A stretch of DNA of 64,000 nt from Brevibacterium sp. ZH18. GTDB lineage: Bacteria; Actinomycetota; Actinomycetes; Actinomycetales; Brevibacteriaceae. Below are positions 26,250 to 34,945 of this stretch, piece after piece. The notes under the pieces were generated by a model. That model was given only the letters and a program-made list of their open reading frames with translations. It was not told where the DNA came from and did not search any database. The stretch lies in contig NZ_JALDSX010000013.1 in assembly GCF_022748595.1 (NCBI RefSeq), forward strand, positions 21,275-85,274, written 5' to 3'. A program made the position numbers and the translations under genes. Position 1 is the stretch's first letter. Each line of letters starts with the position of its first letter.

Positions 26250-26268
26250 ATTGACTTATGAGGTCAAT
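26250..26268. promoter_or_regulatory. Perfect inverted repeat upstream of the alanine symporter gene
   Basis: ATTGAC, seven bases, GTCAAT: perfect arms 125 bp upstream of the symporter GTG, on the far side of the divergent region from the dppA operator. The 359-bp space between dppA and the symporter otherwise holds the dppA promoter and no gene. Confidence 0.45.
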
Positions 26269-26392
26269 CACAGAGAAGGCACAGCTTTTTCTCGATTTCA
26301 GTCAGAGGCTTCAGCTCGACGTTTCGACCGAAATCCGCACCGTCACTTCCGAAGACAAACCCAACCCCGTCCCTCCCAATGATTGGAGAACC

Positions 26393-27931
26393 GTGTCCGC
26401 AGTCCTCGACTGGCTCAACGGCATCATCTGGTCGTCGGCGCTCGTGTACCTGTGTCTTGGTGCCGGTGTCTACTTCACCATCCGTTCCCGAGCAGTGCAG
26501 ATCCGTCAGATCAAGGCGATCTTCACTCAGATGTTCCGCGGCAAGAGCTCGGATGAAGGCGTGTCCTCATTCCAGGCGCTGGCCATGTCCCTGGCCGGAC
26601 GCGTGGGCGTCGGCAACATCGCCGGCGTCGCCACCGCCATCGGCTTCGGCGGTCCCGGCGCCATTGTGTGGATGTGGATCTCCGCGCTGCTGGGTGCCTC
26701 CACCTCCTACGTCGAATCCACCCTCGGCCAGGTGTTCAAGGATCAGGACCCCAAGACCGGCGAGTACCGCGGTGGCCCGGCCTACTACATCGAGAAGGCC
26801 TACCGTCACACCAAGGCCAAGGGCCTGTTCAAGGTCTACGGCATGGTCTTCGCGTTCGTCACCGTTATCGCGATGAGCTTCATGCTTCCGGGCATCCAGT
26901 CCAACGCCATCTCCGGTGCCGTGGAGAACGCATGGAATCTCCCGACCTGGGGCACTGCAATCATCCTCGTCATCATCATGGCCTTCATCGTCGTCGGCGG
27001 CGTCAAGCGCATCGCCAACTTCGCCTCTCTGGCAGTGCCCTTCATGGCCATCATCTACATCATCGCCGCGATCGCTGTCACGGTCTTCAATGCCGACCAG
27101 ATCATTCCTGTCCTCGAGCTCGTCTTCAAGTCGGCCTTCGGCGTCGACGCCGGTCAGGAAGCTGCCTTCGGCGGAATTCTCGGCATGGCCGTCCAGTGGG
27201 GCGTCCAGCGCGGAATCTACTCGAACGAAGCCGGACAGGGAACAGGTCCTCACGCGGCTGCTGCCGCCGAGGTCTCGCACCCGTCGAAGCAGGGTCTCGT
27301 CCAGGCCGGCTCGGTCTACATCGACACTCTCTTCGTCTGCTCGGCGACCGCGTTCATGATCCTCTCGACCGGTATGTACAAGGTCTTCGACGCCGACGGT
27401 GAAACCATCATCGGCACCGGCCGAGGACAGATGGCCGAGGCGATCGCCGCAACTCCTGGTGAGAAATGGCCGCAGGCCGGTCTCGACACGATGATGTCCG
27501 GCTTCGGCGCGGGTTTCATCGCGATCTCGATCTTCCTCTTCGCTCTGACCACGATCGTCGCCTACTACTACATGGCGGAGACGAACCTGGTGTACCTGCT
27601 GGGCAAGGCCAAGAACCCTGCCGTCGTCGCCGTCGGCAAACGAGTCCTCCAGCTGGTCATCCTGATCGCCGTCGCCGTCGGTGCGATGTCGACTGCGGGC
27701 AGCGCCTGGGCACTCGGCGACATCGGTGTCGGGCTCATGGCATGGCTGAACATCATTGCGATCCTCATCCTGCAGCAGCCTGCGTTCAAGCTCCTCAAGG
27801 ACTTCGAACGTCAGACCAAGCAGGGCCTGGACCCGGTGTTCGATCCGGAGAGCCTGAACATCCGAAATGCGGAGTTCTGGACCAAGCGACTCGCTCGCCT
27901 CGAATCAGGCGTCGAGGTGCGGAAGGGCTGA
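26393..27931 (+). CDS. alsT: Alanine or glycine:cation (sodium) symporter, AGCS family
   Basis: 512 residues from the GTG at 26393, chosen because TTGGAG ends a few bases upstream; the longer frame from 26258 begins with a polar leader that would hide the first helix. AGCS signatures are SLAGRVGVGNIAGVATAIGF, GGPGAIVWMWISALLGAS, FKDQDPKTGEYRGGPAYYIE and YSNEAGQGTGPHAAAAAEV. About eleven membrane helices are visible. It imports alanine or glycine with sodium. Being divergent from a peptide importer, it may share nitrogen or amino-acid control. A strong hairpin terminator follows. Confidence 0.94.
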   Translation: MSAVLDWLNGIIWSSALVYLCLGAGVYFTIRSRAVQIRQIKAIFTQMFRGKSSDEGVSSFQALAMSLAGRVGVGNIAGVATAIGFGGPGAIVWMWISALLGASTSYVESTLGQVFKDQDPKTGEYRGGPAYYIEKAYRHTKAKGLFKVYGMVFAFVTVIAMSFMLPGIQSNAISGAVENAWNLPTWGTAIILVIIMAFIVVGGVKRIANFASLAVPFMAIIYIIAAIAVTVFNADQIIPVLELVFKSAFGVDAGQEAAFGGILGMAVQWGVQRGIYSNEAGQGTGPHAAAAAEVSHPSKQGLVQAGSVYIDTLFVCSATAFMILSTGMYKVFDADGETIIGTGRGQMAEAIAATPGEKWPQAGLDTMMSGFGAGFIAISIFLFALTTIVAYYYMAETNLVYLLGKAKNPAVVAVGKRVLQLVILIAVAVGAMSTAGSAWALGDIGVGLMAWLNIIAILILQQPAFKLLKDFERQTKQGLDPVFDPESLNIRNAEFWTKRLARLESGVEVRKG

Positions 27932-27971
27932 GTACTCGCCAGGCACCAGCTATACACAACTGAATACACAG

Positions 27972-28003
27972 CGAGGTCCGGGACAATGGCGTCCCGGACC
28001 TCG
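27972..28003. terminator. Perfect 13-bp hairpin between convergent symporter and aldolase genes
   Basis: CGAGGTCCGGGAC and its exact complement enclose AATGGC. The stem lies 40 bp past the symporter stop and 25 bp past the aldolase stop, so it can serve both strands. Confidence 0.85.
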
Positions 28004-28028
28004 TGTCGTTCTGCGGTGGTGCTTCAGC

Positions 28029-29051
28029 TCACGTGAGCTTGGTTCCCGCGGAGCCGAGGTTCCGGCAGGCTTCGACGATGCGATCGGCCATGCCGGCCTC
28101 AGCTGCCTTGCCGTAGGCGCGCGGATCGTAGAGCTTCTTGTTGCCCACCTCGCCGTCGATCTTGAGCACTCCGTCGTAGTTACGCAACATGTGCTCGACG
28201 ACGGGACGGGTGAAGGCGTACTGGGTGTCCGTGTCGATGTTCATCTTCACGACACCATGGCGGACCGCCTCGGCGATCTCTTCGGCGCTCGAACCCGAGC
28301 CACCGTGGAAGACGAGGTCGAAGGGCTTGTCCTTGCCGACCTTCGCACCGACGTCGGTCTGGATCTCACCGAGAAGCTCGGGACGCAGCTTCACATTGCC
28401 CGGCTTGTACACGCCGTGGACGTTGCCGAAGGTCAGCGCCGTGAGATAGCGGCCCTTCTCGCCGGTGCCCAATGCCTTTGCCGTGGCCAGACCGTCGGCG
28501 ACCGAGGTGTAGAGCTTGTCGTTGATCTCGTTCTCGACACCGTCCTCTTCGCCGCCGACGACGCCGACCTCGATCTCGAGGATCGAGTGCGCGGCCGTCG
28601 AGAGCTCGAGCAGCTCCTCGGCGAGGATCAGGTTCTCATCGAGGGGAACCGCGGAACCGTCCCACATGTGCGACTGGAAGTAGGGCTCGCCGCCGTTCTT
28701 CACGCGTTCGGTCGAGAGCGCGAGCAGCGGCTTGACCCACTCCTCGACCTCTTTCTTCGGGGCGTGGTCGGTGTGCAGGGCGATGTTGACGTCGTAGCTC
28801 TTGGCCACCTCGGCGGCGAAGACGGAGAACGCAATCGCCCCGCGCACACGGTCCTTGATCGTCGGGCCGGAGATGTACTCGGCACCGCCGGTGGAGATCT
28901 GCACGATTCCATCGGAACCGGCCTCGGCGAAACCGCGGATGGCTGCATTGATCGTCTGCGAGGAGGTGCAGTTGATCGCCGGATAGGCGAAGCCCTCAGA
29001 CTTCGCCCGGTCGATCATCTCGGCATACACTTCGGGGCTTGCAATGGGCAT
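28029..29051 (-). CDS. fba: Fructose-bisphosphate aldolase, class II
   Basis: 340 residues. It splits fructose 1,6-bisphosphate to the two triose phosphates in glycolysis and runs in reverse in gluconeogenesis. Class II zinc motifs are ALHTDHAPKK (H93, D95, H96), SILEIEVGVVGGEEDG, TFGNVHGVYKPGNVKL and DLVFHGGSGSS, followed by HGVVKMNIDTDTQYAFTRPV, which binds the phosphate and potassium. Length matches the actinobacterial type A enzymes. The ATG is preceded by CAAGGAG. Monocistronic by appearance. Confidence 0.97.
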   Translation of the reverse strand: MPIASPEVYAEMIDRAKSEGFAYPAINCTSSQTINAAIRGFAEAGSDGIVQISTGGAEYISGPTIKDRVRGAIAFSVFAAEVAKSYDVNIALHTDHAPKKEVEEWVKPLLALSTERVKNGGEPYFQSHMWDGSAVPLDENLILAEELLELSTAAHSILEIEVGVVGGEEDGVENEINDKLYTSVADGLATAKALGTGEKGRYLTALTFGNVHGVYKPGNVKLRPELLGEIQTDVGAKVGKDKPFDLVFHGGSGSSAEEIAEAVRHGVVKMNIDTDTQYAFTRPVVEHMLRNYDGVLKIDGEVGNKKLYDPRAYGKAAEAGMADRIVEACRNLGSAGTKLT

Positions 29052-29173
29052 ATGGGCTCCTTGGTCGTTCGGGGTGATGCGCTTTCGGTTGCTCCCAGGT
29101 TACTCGGTCTCCAGCGGGCGGCAGAAGCACTCCCCGCCGTACACACCAAATTCTCACTGGCCGGATTCCTTCC

Positions 29174-29254
29174 GTTCTCACCTGCGAGATCCCTTACGCT
29201 CGCACCTGCAAGATCCCTTACGCTCGCACCTGCAAGATCCCTTACGCTCGCACC
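29174..29254. repeat. Tandem 24-bp repeat (three units plus a partial) upstream of the UMF1 transporter
   Basis: Units beginning GCTCGCACCTGC occur at 29198-29221 and 29222-29245 (identical), with a diverged copy at 29174-29197 and nine bases of a fourth at 29246-29254. They end about 60 bp before the putative promoter of the transporter, in the 275-bp space between divergent genes. Confidence 0.9.
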
Positions 29255-29314
29255 GCCGGGCCCCTGTGCTCGCCGAGGTGGCCGTCCGTTCACCTCGAAC
29301 ACCTGCAGATTCAG

Positions 29315-29320
29315 TACAGT
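29315..29320 (+). promoter_or_regulatory. Candidate -10 (TACAGT) for a leaderless UMF1 transcript
   Basis: TACAGT ends six bases before the ATG at 29327, so the expected first transcribed base is the A of the start codon. No ribosome-binding site is present, which fits a leaderless message. A weak TTCACC at 29289-29294 is the only -35-like hexamer nearby. Confidence 0.5.
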
Positions 29321-29326
29321 GGCGTC

Positions 29327-30649
29327 ATGCAGACGAATCCGAGACCGGCCGCTGGGTCCCGTTCGAGAATACTCAGCTGGGCCCTCTGGGACTGGGGGTC
29401 GGCGTCCTTCAACGCCGTCATCATCACCTTCGTCTTCGCCCCCTATCTGACGAAGAGCGTGGCGGCCACTGAGGAGGCAGGCTCCTCGGCTCTGGGCTGG
29501 TCGACTGCTGCCGCCGGCCTCATCATCGCTCTCGTAGCACCAGCTGCCGGTACTCGGGCCGACTCCGGCGGTCGTCATAAGCTCTGGCTCGGTGTCCACA
29601 CCGGAATCGTCATTCTCACGATGTTCGGCCTCTTCTTCGTCCGCGACTCCCCCGAATACCTGTGGCTGGGGCTCCTCCTCATCGCCATGGGCAGTGTGTT
29701 CTTCGAATTCGCCGAAGTGTCCTACAACGGCCTCATGGTCCGCATCACCCGGCCGGACAATGTCGGGAAGGTGTCCGGCTTCGGCTGGGGCATGGGCTAT
29801 GCCGGCGGACTGGTCCTCCTCGTCCTCCTGCTCGTCCTCGTCATCTCCCCCGAGGTGGGGCTCTTCGGCGCCGGGGACGAGGGCGGCATGCGCTTCCGTG
29901 TCGTCGCCGTGCTCTCAGCGGTGTGGTTCGCGATCTTCGCCCTTCCGGTGCTGTTCACCGCGCCCAGTGCCAAGGCAGCGACTCCTTCCGACGGACATCC
30001 GATCCGAGCCTTCGTCTCCGACTATGCGGCGCTCGTGCGCCGCCTCGTGCGGATGTGGAAGGAGGAGCATCAGACGCTGCGCTTCTTCATCGCCTCGGCG
30101 GTGTTCCGCGATGGGCTGGCCGCGATCTTCGCCTTCGCTGGGGTCCTCGCCGCAGGCAGCTACGGCTTCTCCGCTTCCCAGATCATCGTGTTGGGAGTCG
30201 CCGCGAACGTCGCTGCCGGCACGGGCGCGATGATCGCCGGCTATTTCGATGACCGCCTCGGCCCGAAGCCCGTGATCATCGCCGGTCTCATCATCATCCT
30301 CCTGGGCGGGATGCCGATCCTCTTCAGCGGAAACCCGACGGTCTTCTGGGTCTGCGCGCTCGTCCTCAGCTTCTGCGTCGGGCCCGTTCAGGCGTCGAGC
30401 CGGTCGTTCCTCGCCCGGATCACCCCGCCCGAACGCGCCGGCGAGAACTTCGGCCTCTACGCCACAACCGGCCGCGCGGTCAGTTTCCTGGGACCGGCGA
30501 TGTTCGCACTCTCGATCACGATCTTCGGCTTCCAGCGCGCCGGTGTTCTGGGGATCCTCCTCGTCCTACTCGTCGGGTTGTTCCTCATCGTCCCGGTCAA
30601 ACCCGATGCACCTCGTCATTCGATGCAGGCGCAGGTCGAAGAGCCTTGA
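29327..30649 (+). CDS. UMF1/Atg22-type major facilitator transporter
   Basis: 440 residues with twelve membrane helices. The opening SWALWDWGSASFNAVIITFV is the W-D-W-A/G-S-x-x-F/Y signature of the UMF1 branch of the MFS, followed by FAPYLTKSV. Other landmarks are YNGLMVRITRPDNVGKVSGF, GWGMGYAGGL, GYFDDRLGPKPVII and GPVQASSRSFLARITPPERA. The fungal relatives release amino acids from vacuoles; bacterial substrates are mostly unknown, so transport of small organic solutes is the safe statement. The start has no ribosome-binding site but sits at the expected position for a leaderless mRNA. Confidence 0.88.
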   Translation: MQTNPRPAAGSRSRILSWALWDWGSASFNAVIITFVFAPYLTKSVAATEEAGSSALGWSTAAAGLIIALVAPAAGTRADSGGRHKLWLGVHTGIVILTMFGLFFVRDSPEYLWLGLLLIAMGSVFFEFAEVSYNGLMVRITRPDNVGKVSGFGWGMGYAGGLVLLVLLLVLVISPEVGLFGAGDEGGMRFRVVAVLSAVWFAIFALPVLFTAPSAKAATPSDGHPIRAFVSDYAALVRRLVRMWKEEHQTLRFFIASAVFRDGLAAIFAFAGVLAAGSYGFSASQIIVLGVAANVAAGTGAMIAGYFDDRLGPKPVIIAGLIIILLGGMPILFSGNPTVFWVCALVLSFCVGPVQASSRSFLARITPPERAGENFGLYATTGRAVSFLGPAMFALSITIFGFQRAGVLGILLVLLVGLFLIVPVKPDAPRHSMQAQVEEP

Positions 30650-30774
30650 GAATAAGGCTGCGGACGGCAGGCAGACCGAAACGTACCGAACTGAGATGAA
30701 TTCGTCATCATCGGATGACCCCAGGACGATCTATCCTGAGAACATCGTGTGCCGTTTCGACGAAAGCATTCCCA

Positions 30775-32529
30775 ATGACGAGAAATCCCCCAACACTGGA
30801 CCTGGACATCGCAGTCCTCGGCTCAGGAGCCTCGGGCACTCATGGGCTGCTGCAGATCCTCGCACTGCTGACCGAGCGAAAGTCTTCAGCCGATGACATG
30901 ATCCGCATCGCCGTGATCGATCGCGATCAGCAGTTCCACTCAGGCATCCCCTATGGTCACCGTTCCGGCCGGTCTTCTCTGCTGATCTCGGCACTGGAGA
31001 GTTTCCTTCCCGACCGCGAACGCAGCGAATTCATCGGTTGGCTGGAGGAGAGACGAGAGGAGATGCTCGACTGGGCGAGGGACGGTCGAGCTCCCGACTC
31101 GCCTCTGGCCTGGGCCATGGAACGAGACTGGATCCTCCGCCATGAGAACGAGGTGCGCGACGGACGGTGGGACGAGCTCTATCTTCCGCGCAGGCTCTAT
31201 GGTCAGTATCTCTCGGAGCTGGTCGAGCGCACCGTCGAAGCGGCCCGAGGGGTCGTCGAAGTCGACTTCCTTCATGCCGATGTCAATGAGGTGATCCGCG
31301 ACGGCCATGGTGGTGCCACTCTACGTGAGCGCAGCAGTGACGGTGAGGTTCAGTTCGAGGTCCACGCTCATTCCGTGCTGCTGGCCATCGGCTCGCCCCC
31401 GGTGCGAAGTCTCACTGTGCACGATGCCCCGGTTGAAGCCCCAGTTGATGCCCCGCGGGCCCCAGGGGCTCCGATCAACGCCCGCCCAGCCACCGCGCAC
31501 TCAAGCCTTGCCGCTGTCGATTCCCTCCTCGACGTCGGCCTCGTGGCCGATATCCACACGCCTGAGATCGAGCATGTCATCGCGAGGATCAGAGCGAGAC
31601 TGAAGTCCCTGCCGGTCGAGAAGCGAACGATACTGCTGATCGGAGGGAATGCCGATGCCCTCGAGTTCCTGCTCGCCTCGCACAGGCTCCGGCAAGACAC
31701 CGGCGCCCGACTCGTCATCCTCTCCTCACGAGGGCGCCCTCACTACTGGCACCATGACCTCCCGGATGAGCAGGCCTCGACCCCGGTCCTCGACAGCCTG
31801 TTCGCGGCCGCGGAGGCAGGAACTCCCCTACGCGCCCGGGACCTGCATGCAGCGGTGCGCGCAGAACTCACCTCGGCGCTCAACCGCGGAAACGTCAACT
31901 CGACGATTGCGGCTCTGATCACTGCCGTCGGCTCATCTCTGCGGTACATGGACGATTTCGAGCTGTTCTCGATGGCCACCGACCACGGAGTCGCCATCTC
32001 CGATCTGCTGCGCCGGGCCGGCGGCGATTCCCTCGACTTCCTCACCGACGGCATCGCGGACGGCACCATCACCTGCATCCCCGGACGGTTTCGCGAAGCG
32101 CGCATCCATGACGATCTGCTGTTCGCCACTGTGGATCAGCTTCCCGGTTCAGCGTCCACCCCGAGCGACGGCGTCCCCCACGACGACCCTTCGAACCTCC
32201 CGGCTCACGGCTACGCCGTGATCGTCAATGGAACCGGTTTCGAACGCGTGACGGACACCCGCTCCCCGCTGCTGCGGCAGCTGCTCGGCACGGGAACCGT
32301 CCACGCCTCAGCGTCGAGGACAGGACTCGCCCTGGACGAGAAATTCCAGGCGGCTCCGGGCATCTTCGTCCTCGGACCGCTGATCGCCGGACACCATCAT
32401 GGCGCCTCTGCCTATTGGCATATCGAGAGCGTGGCCCGCATCATCCAGCTCGCGGGCGCGGTGGCCCAGAGCCTGGTCACCGAAACCATCAGCAGACGCT
32501 CGATGAGACAGCGCCTCCTCACTCCCTGA
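30775..32529 (+). CDS. FAD/NAD(P)-binding protein (PF13454-like)
   Basis: 584 residues from the ATG at 30775; an in-frame ATG at 30715 lies upstream of a TATCCT -10-like element at 30732 and is less likely. The N-terminus DLDIAVLGSGASGTHGLLQI is a dinucleotide-binding fold. HSGIPYGHRSGRSSLLISAL is the G-x-P-Y/F segment of the FAD-NAD(P)-binding family. A second nucleotide site may be RTILLIGGNADALEFLLASH. The C-terminus has FVLGPLIAGHHHGASAYWHI. Its relatives are putative oxidoreductases or hydroxylases without assigned substrates. No partner genes are adjacent. Confidence 0.8.
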   Translation: MTRNPPTLDLDIAVLGSGASGTHGLLQILALLTERKSSADDMIRIAVIDRDQQFHSGIPYGHRSGRSSLLISALESFLPDRERSEFIGWLEERREEMLDWARDGRAPDSPLAWAMERDWILRHENEVRDGRWDELYLPRRLYGQYLSELVERTVEAARGVVEVDFLHADVNEVIRDGHGGATLRERSSDGEVQFEVHAHSVLLAIGSPPVRSLTVHDAPVEAPVDAPRAPGAPINARPATAHSSLAAVDSLLDVGLVADIHTPEIEHVIARIRARLKSLPVEKRTILLIGGNADALEFLLASHRLRQDTGARLVILSSRGRPHYWHHDLPDEQASTPVLDSLFAAAEAGTPLRARDLHAAVRAELTSALNRGNVNSTIAALITAVGSSLRYMDDFELFSMATDHGVAISDLLRRAGGDSLDFLTDGIADGTITCIPGRFREARIHDDLLFATVDQLPGSASTPSDGVPHDDPSNLPAHGYAVIVNGTGFERVTDTRSPLLRQLLGTGTVHASASRTGLALDEKFQAAPGIFVLGPLIAGHHHGASAYWHIESVARIIQLAGAVAQSLVTETISRRSMRQRLLTP

Positions 32530-32580
32530 ATTCGCCGTTCTCACCTGGCGGGCAGCGCACACCCAACTGGCCCTCGGCCG

Positions 32581-32601
32581 GTCAATGCCTGTGGCATTGA
32601 C
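32581..32601. terminator. Perfect 9-bp palindrome between convergent genes
   Basis: GTCAATGCC, TGT, GGCATTGAC: a perfect stem with a three-base loop, 52 bp after the FAD-protein stop and 80 bp before the LuxR stop. Convergent genes on both sides favour a terminator; the length and symmetry would also suit a protein-binding site. Confidence 0.5.
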
Positions 32602-32680
32602 ACCCGCAGTGAGCAAGCCGAGGCGGCAACGCTGCCGACCATCGGACTGGTCCCATTCCGCCGTCGCGACCTCACACGGC

Positions 32681-34945
32681 CTAGGACCTCACTGAGCCGA
32701 GGTAGCCCAGCACACGAGCACGCGCCACAGCGGCTTCACGTCCGTTGACTCCGAGCTTCTGATAGAGGGACGAGAGATTGTTCTTCACCGTTCCCTGGAC
32801 CAGCAGCAGGTCCCGGGCCATCTCGGCGACGCTTGCCCCTTGATCGAGCTTTTCGAGCAGTGTCATCTCACGGTGCCCCAACACCGGAAAGTCGACTAAC
32901 CCGACGACTGCCCCACCGAGGCTGCTCAATCTGTCCATGCAGGAAGCGAGGGATTCGCTGCCGAAGGAAGCTCGACCCACCGAATGCGACGAGGGGGCGA
33001 GCACCTCTGCAACCTTGCGCAGAATCGGCTCCTCGGCACTCATGCGCAAGAGCTCCTGCCGTTCGACCAAGGGAAGCCGCACGATCGGCAGCACGGTTCC
33101 CAACAGGACGGAGAGCTCCAACAGCTCCAGAAATGCCAAGTGCGCCGCCTCACGATCTCCGACCCGCAACAGCGCCGCGGCTTTGATCCCAGTCAGTTCG
33201 GCTCGGTTTCGGGTGTCGACGTGGTTCTCGTAGTACTGCGCCTCGGCGATGCGGACCGCGGCATCGTTGCGCCCGGCCACCAGCTCGCTGCGCGCAAACA
33301 GCACCTGGCTCATCCCCGAGAGGCCCGTCAGCGTCTCCAGCAGCACTTCCGCTCGATGCAGCTGACCGAGGCTGATCAGCATGCTGATGCGCGAAGCCAC
33401 AAGCATCTCTGCAGCACCTCCGGTGACTCCGACTCCATTCGCATGCATGTCGATCGACTCCTCTGACCGAAGCAGAGTCGACCGCGAAGGCGCCACCAGC
33501 TGCGAGAGAAGGCCTTCGATGATCGGCACGTGGTAACTCAGATCTCCCATCTCCGGATAGTTGCGCATTCTGCGCATCGTCTCCTCCGCCGCGCTCAGAT
33601 CCAACTTGTCGAGGCTGCGATATGCCTCCACCACGAGTGCGGCCGGCCGGAAGCTCTGCTCCTGCACGAACGGCGGAACATCGAGTCGAGCGAATTCGAC
33701 GATCATTGCGTCAGCACGCTCGTAGTCACCGGCAAGGTACGCGGCCAGCGCCGTCCAGGCCATGACGGCCGGACCGAGGAAGTCCCCGACCACGCTGTCT
33801 TCCTTCACCTCGTCCTCGATCGATCTCAGCAGCGCCAGTGCGCGCCCCGGTTCGCAGGCGAGCACACTGTGAATCGACGCGTGCAGGCGAACGATGCGCC
33901 GCGGACGTCGCACCACTCCGCTGGATACCCAGCTGGCACCTGCCTCAGCTGCATCGTGGTGTCGGCCAGTCTCCCCGAGCCCGGCCATTTCACTCATCAC
34001 CGTGTGAAAGCGCGATGGTGCCCCTGCATCCTGCGGCACCGTCCGCCCGGTCGGATGCCCGACCGTGTCGTCCGCTGCCCCCAGTTCGCGACGCAGCGCA
34101 CCTGGTGCAGTGAATCGGGCAACCTGCTCCCGCGCCCGCTCACCCAAGGTCGCTTCAGCGTCGGTCTCGGCGCCGAGCATCGCTTCCTGCACCATGGTGG
34201 CCACCGTAGTGACCTCCTCAAGCTCAGGAATAGTCCGCAGTGCCTGTGCCGGCAGCTGGGCGAACGCCGCCACGCTCGACCGATGGTAACGGTAGAACAT
34301 AGGATATCCGCAGGCGAGGAAGATGCGGTCGAGCAGTTCCCAGGCACGCGCCCTCCGCGCTAACACCAGGGCATTGTCTACCAGCAGCGATTCGGGAGTG
34401 CTCGCAAGTTCAAGCTGTGCGGTGAATGCTTCGGCCAATGACCTCTCGACTGCCGCGGCGACGCCCTCGAGCCCTTCCTGTACCAGACTCTTCCGTGCCC
34501 AGGCAGCGATGAGCAGAGGAACGGACCAGGGCGATTCCTCCGGCCCAGCCATCACCGCGCCGGCGATCTGCAGTCGCAGCAGTACGGTCGGACCATCTGC
34601 CCAGGCGGGTTCCATCCAATGCTCGGCCGCGACATCGAAAGCGACCTGTGCAACGCCTTCGTCGAATCCGTCGAGGAGCGAGAGGACCTCGAGTGCATGC
34701 TGATCGGACCGGGACAGTGGGAGCGAGAAATCGTCAGTCTGCGAGACGACGAAGTCAGCCAACCCCGCCGACCCCAGCAGCTCGTCCAGACTGCGACCGG
34801 TCGTCTGAACTGCCGCCACAGCAGCATCGGCAAAAGGTGCCCAGCCCCCGCTGGCAGCGTGGATGAGCCGTGCTTCGCTTTCATCGAGATCGAACTCGGC
34901 CTGCAGCTCAGCTGCAGTGAGCTTCTTCGCAGCTTGATCGATCAT
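32681..34945 (-). CDS. Large LuxR-family regulator without P-loop, left edge of polysaccharide locus
   Basis: 754 residues. No Walker A motif is visible. The first ~650 residues are helical and Ala/Leu/Glu-rich, like the TPR-type signal regions of large LuxR proteins. The C-terminus is a LuxR helix-turn-helix: LGHREMTLLEKLDQGASVAE, then LLVQGTVKNNLSSLYQKLGV. Its ATG overlaps the stop of the LCP gene (ATGA), making it the last gene of the pglF-aminotransferase-LCP operon. A regulator encoded within the operon it may control suggests feedback. The ligand or partner is unknown. Confidence 0.85.
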   Translation of the reverse strand: MIDQAAKKLTAAELQAEFDLDESEARLIHAASGGWAPFADAAVAAVQTTGRSLDELLGSAGLADFVVSQTDDFSLPLSRSDQHALEVLSLLDGFDEGVAQVAFDVAAEHWMEPAWADGPTVLLRLQIAGAVMAGPEESPWSVPLLIAAWARKSLVQEGLEGVAAAVERSLAEAFTAQLELASTPESLLVDNALVLARRARAWELLDRIFLACGYPMFYRYHRSSVAAFAQLPAQALRTIPELEEVTTVATMVQEAMLGAETDAEATLGERAREQVARFTAPGALRRELGAADDTVGHPTGRTVPQDAGAPSRFHTVMSEMAGLGETGRHHDAAEAGASWVSSGVVRRPRRIVRLHASIHSVLACEPGRALALLRSIEDEVKEDSVVGDFLGPAVMAWTALAAYLAGDYERADAMIVEFARLDVPPFVQEQSFRPAALVVEAYRSLDKLDLSAAEETMRRMRNYPEMGDLSYHVPIIEGLLSQLVAPSRSTLLRSEESIDMHANGVGVTGGAAEMLVASRISMLISLGQLHRAEVLLETLTGLSGMSQVLFARSELVAGRNDAAVRIAEAQYYENHVDTRNRAELTGIKAAALLRVGDREAAHLAFLELLELSVLLGTVLPIVRLPLVERQELLRMSAEEPILRKVAEVLAPSSHSVGRASFGSESLASCMDRLSSLGGAVVGLVDFPVLGHREMTLLEKLDQGASVAEMARDLLLVQGTVKNNLSSLYQKLGVNGREAAVARARVLGYLGSVRS

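Noticed and set aside
29174..29254. Possible CRISPR array
   Set aside because: Units are directly adjacent with no spacers and too few copies; this is a minisatellite. The same holds for 17274, 24200 and 61263.
27867..29450. 527-codon plus-strand frame over the aldolase gene
   Set aside because: Antisense of fructose-bisphosphate aldolase. Its C-terminal repeat (Ser-His-Leu units) is only the translated 24-bp minisatellite.
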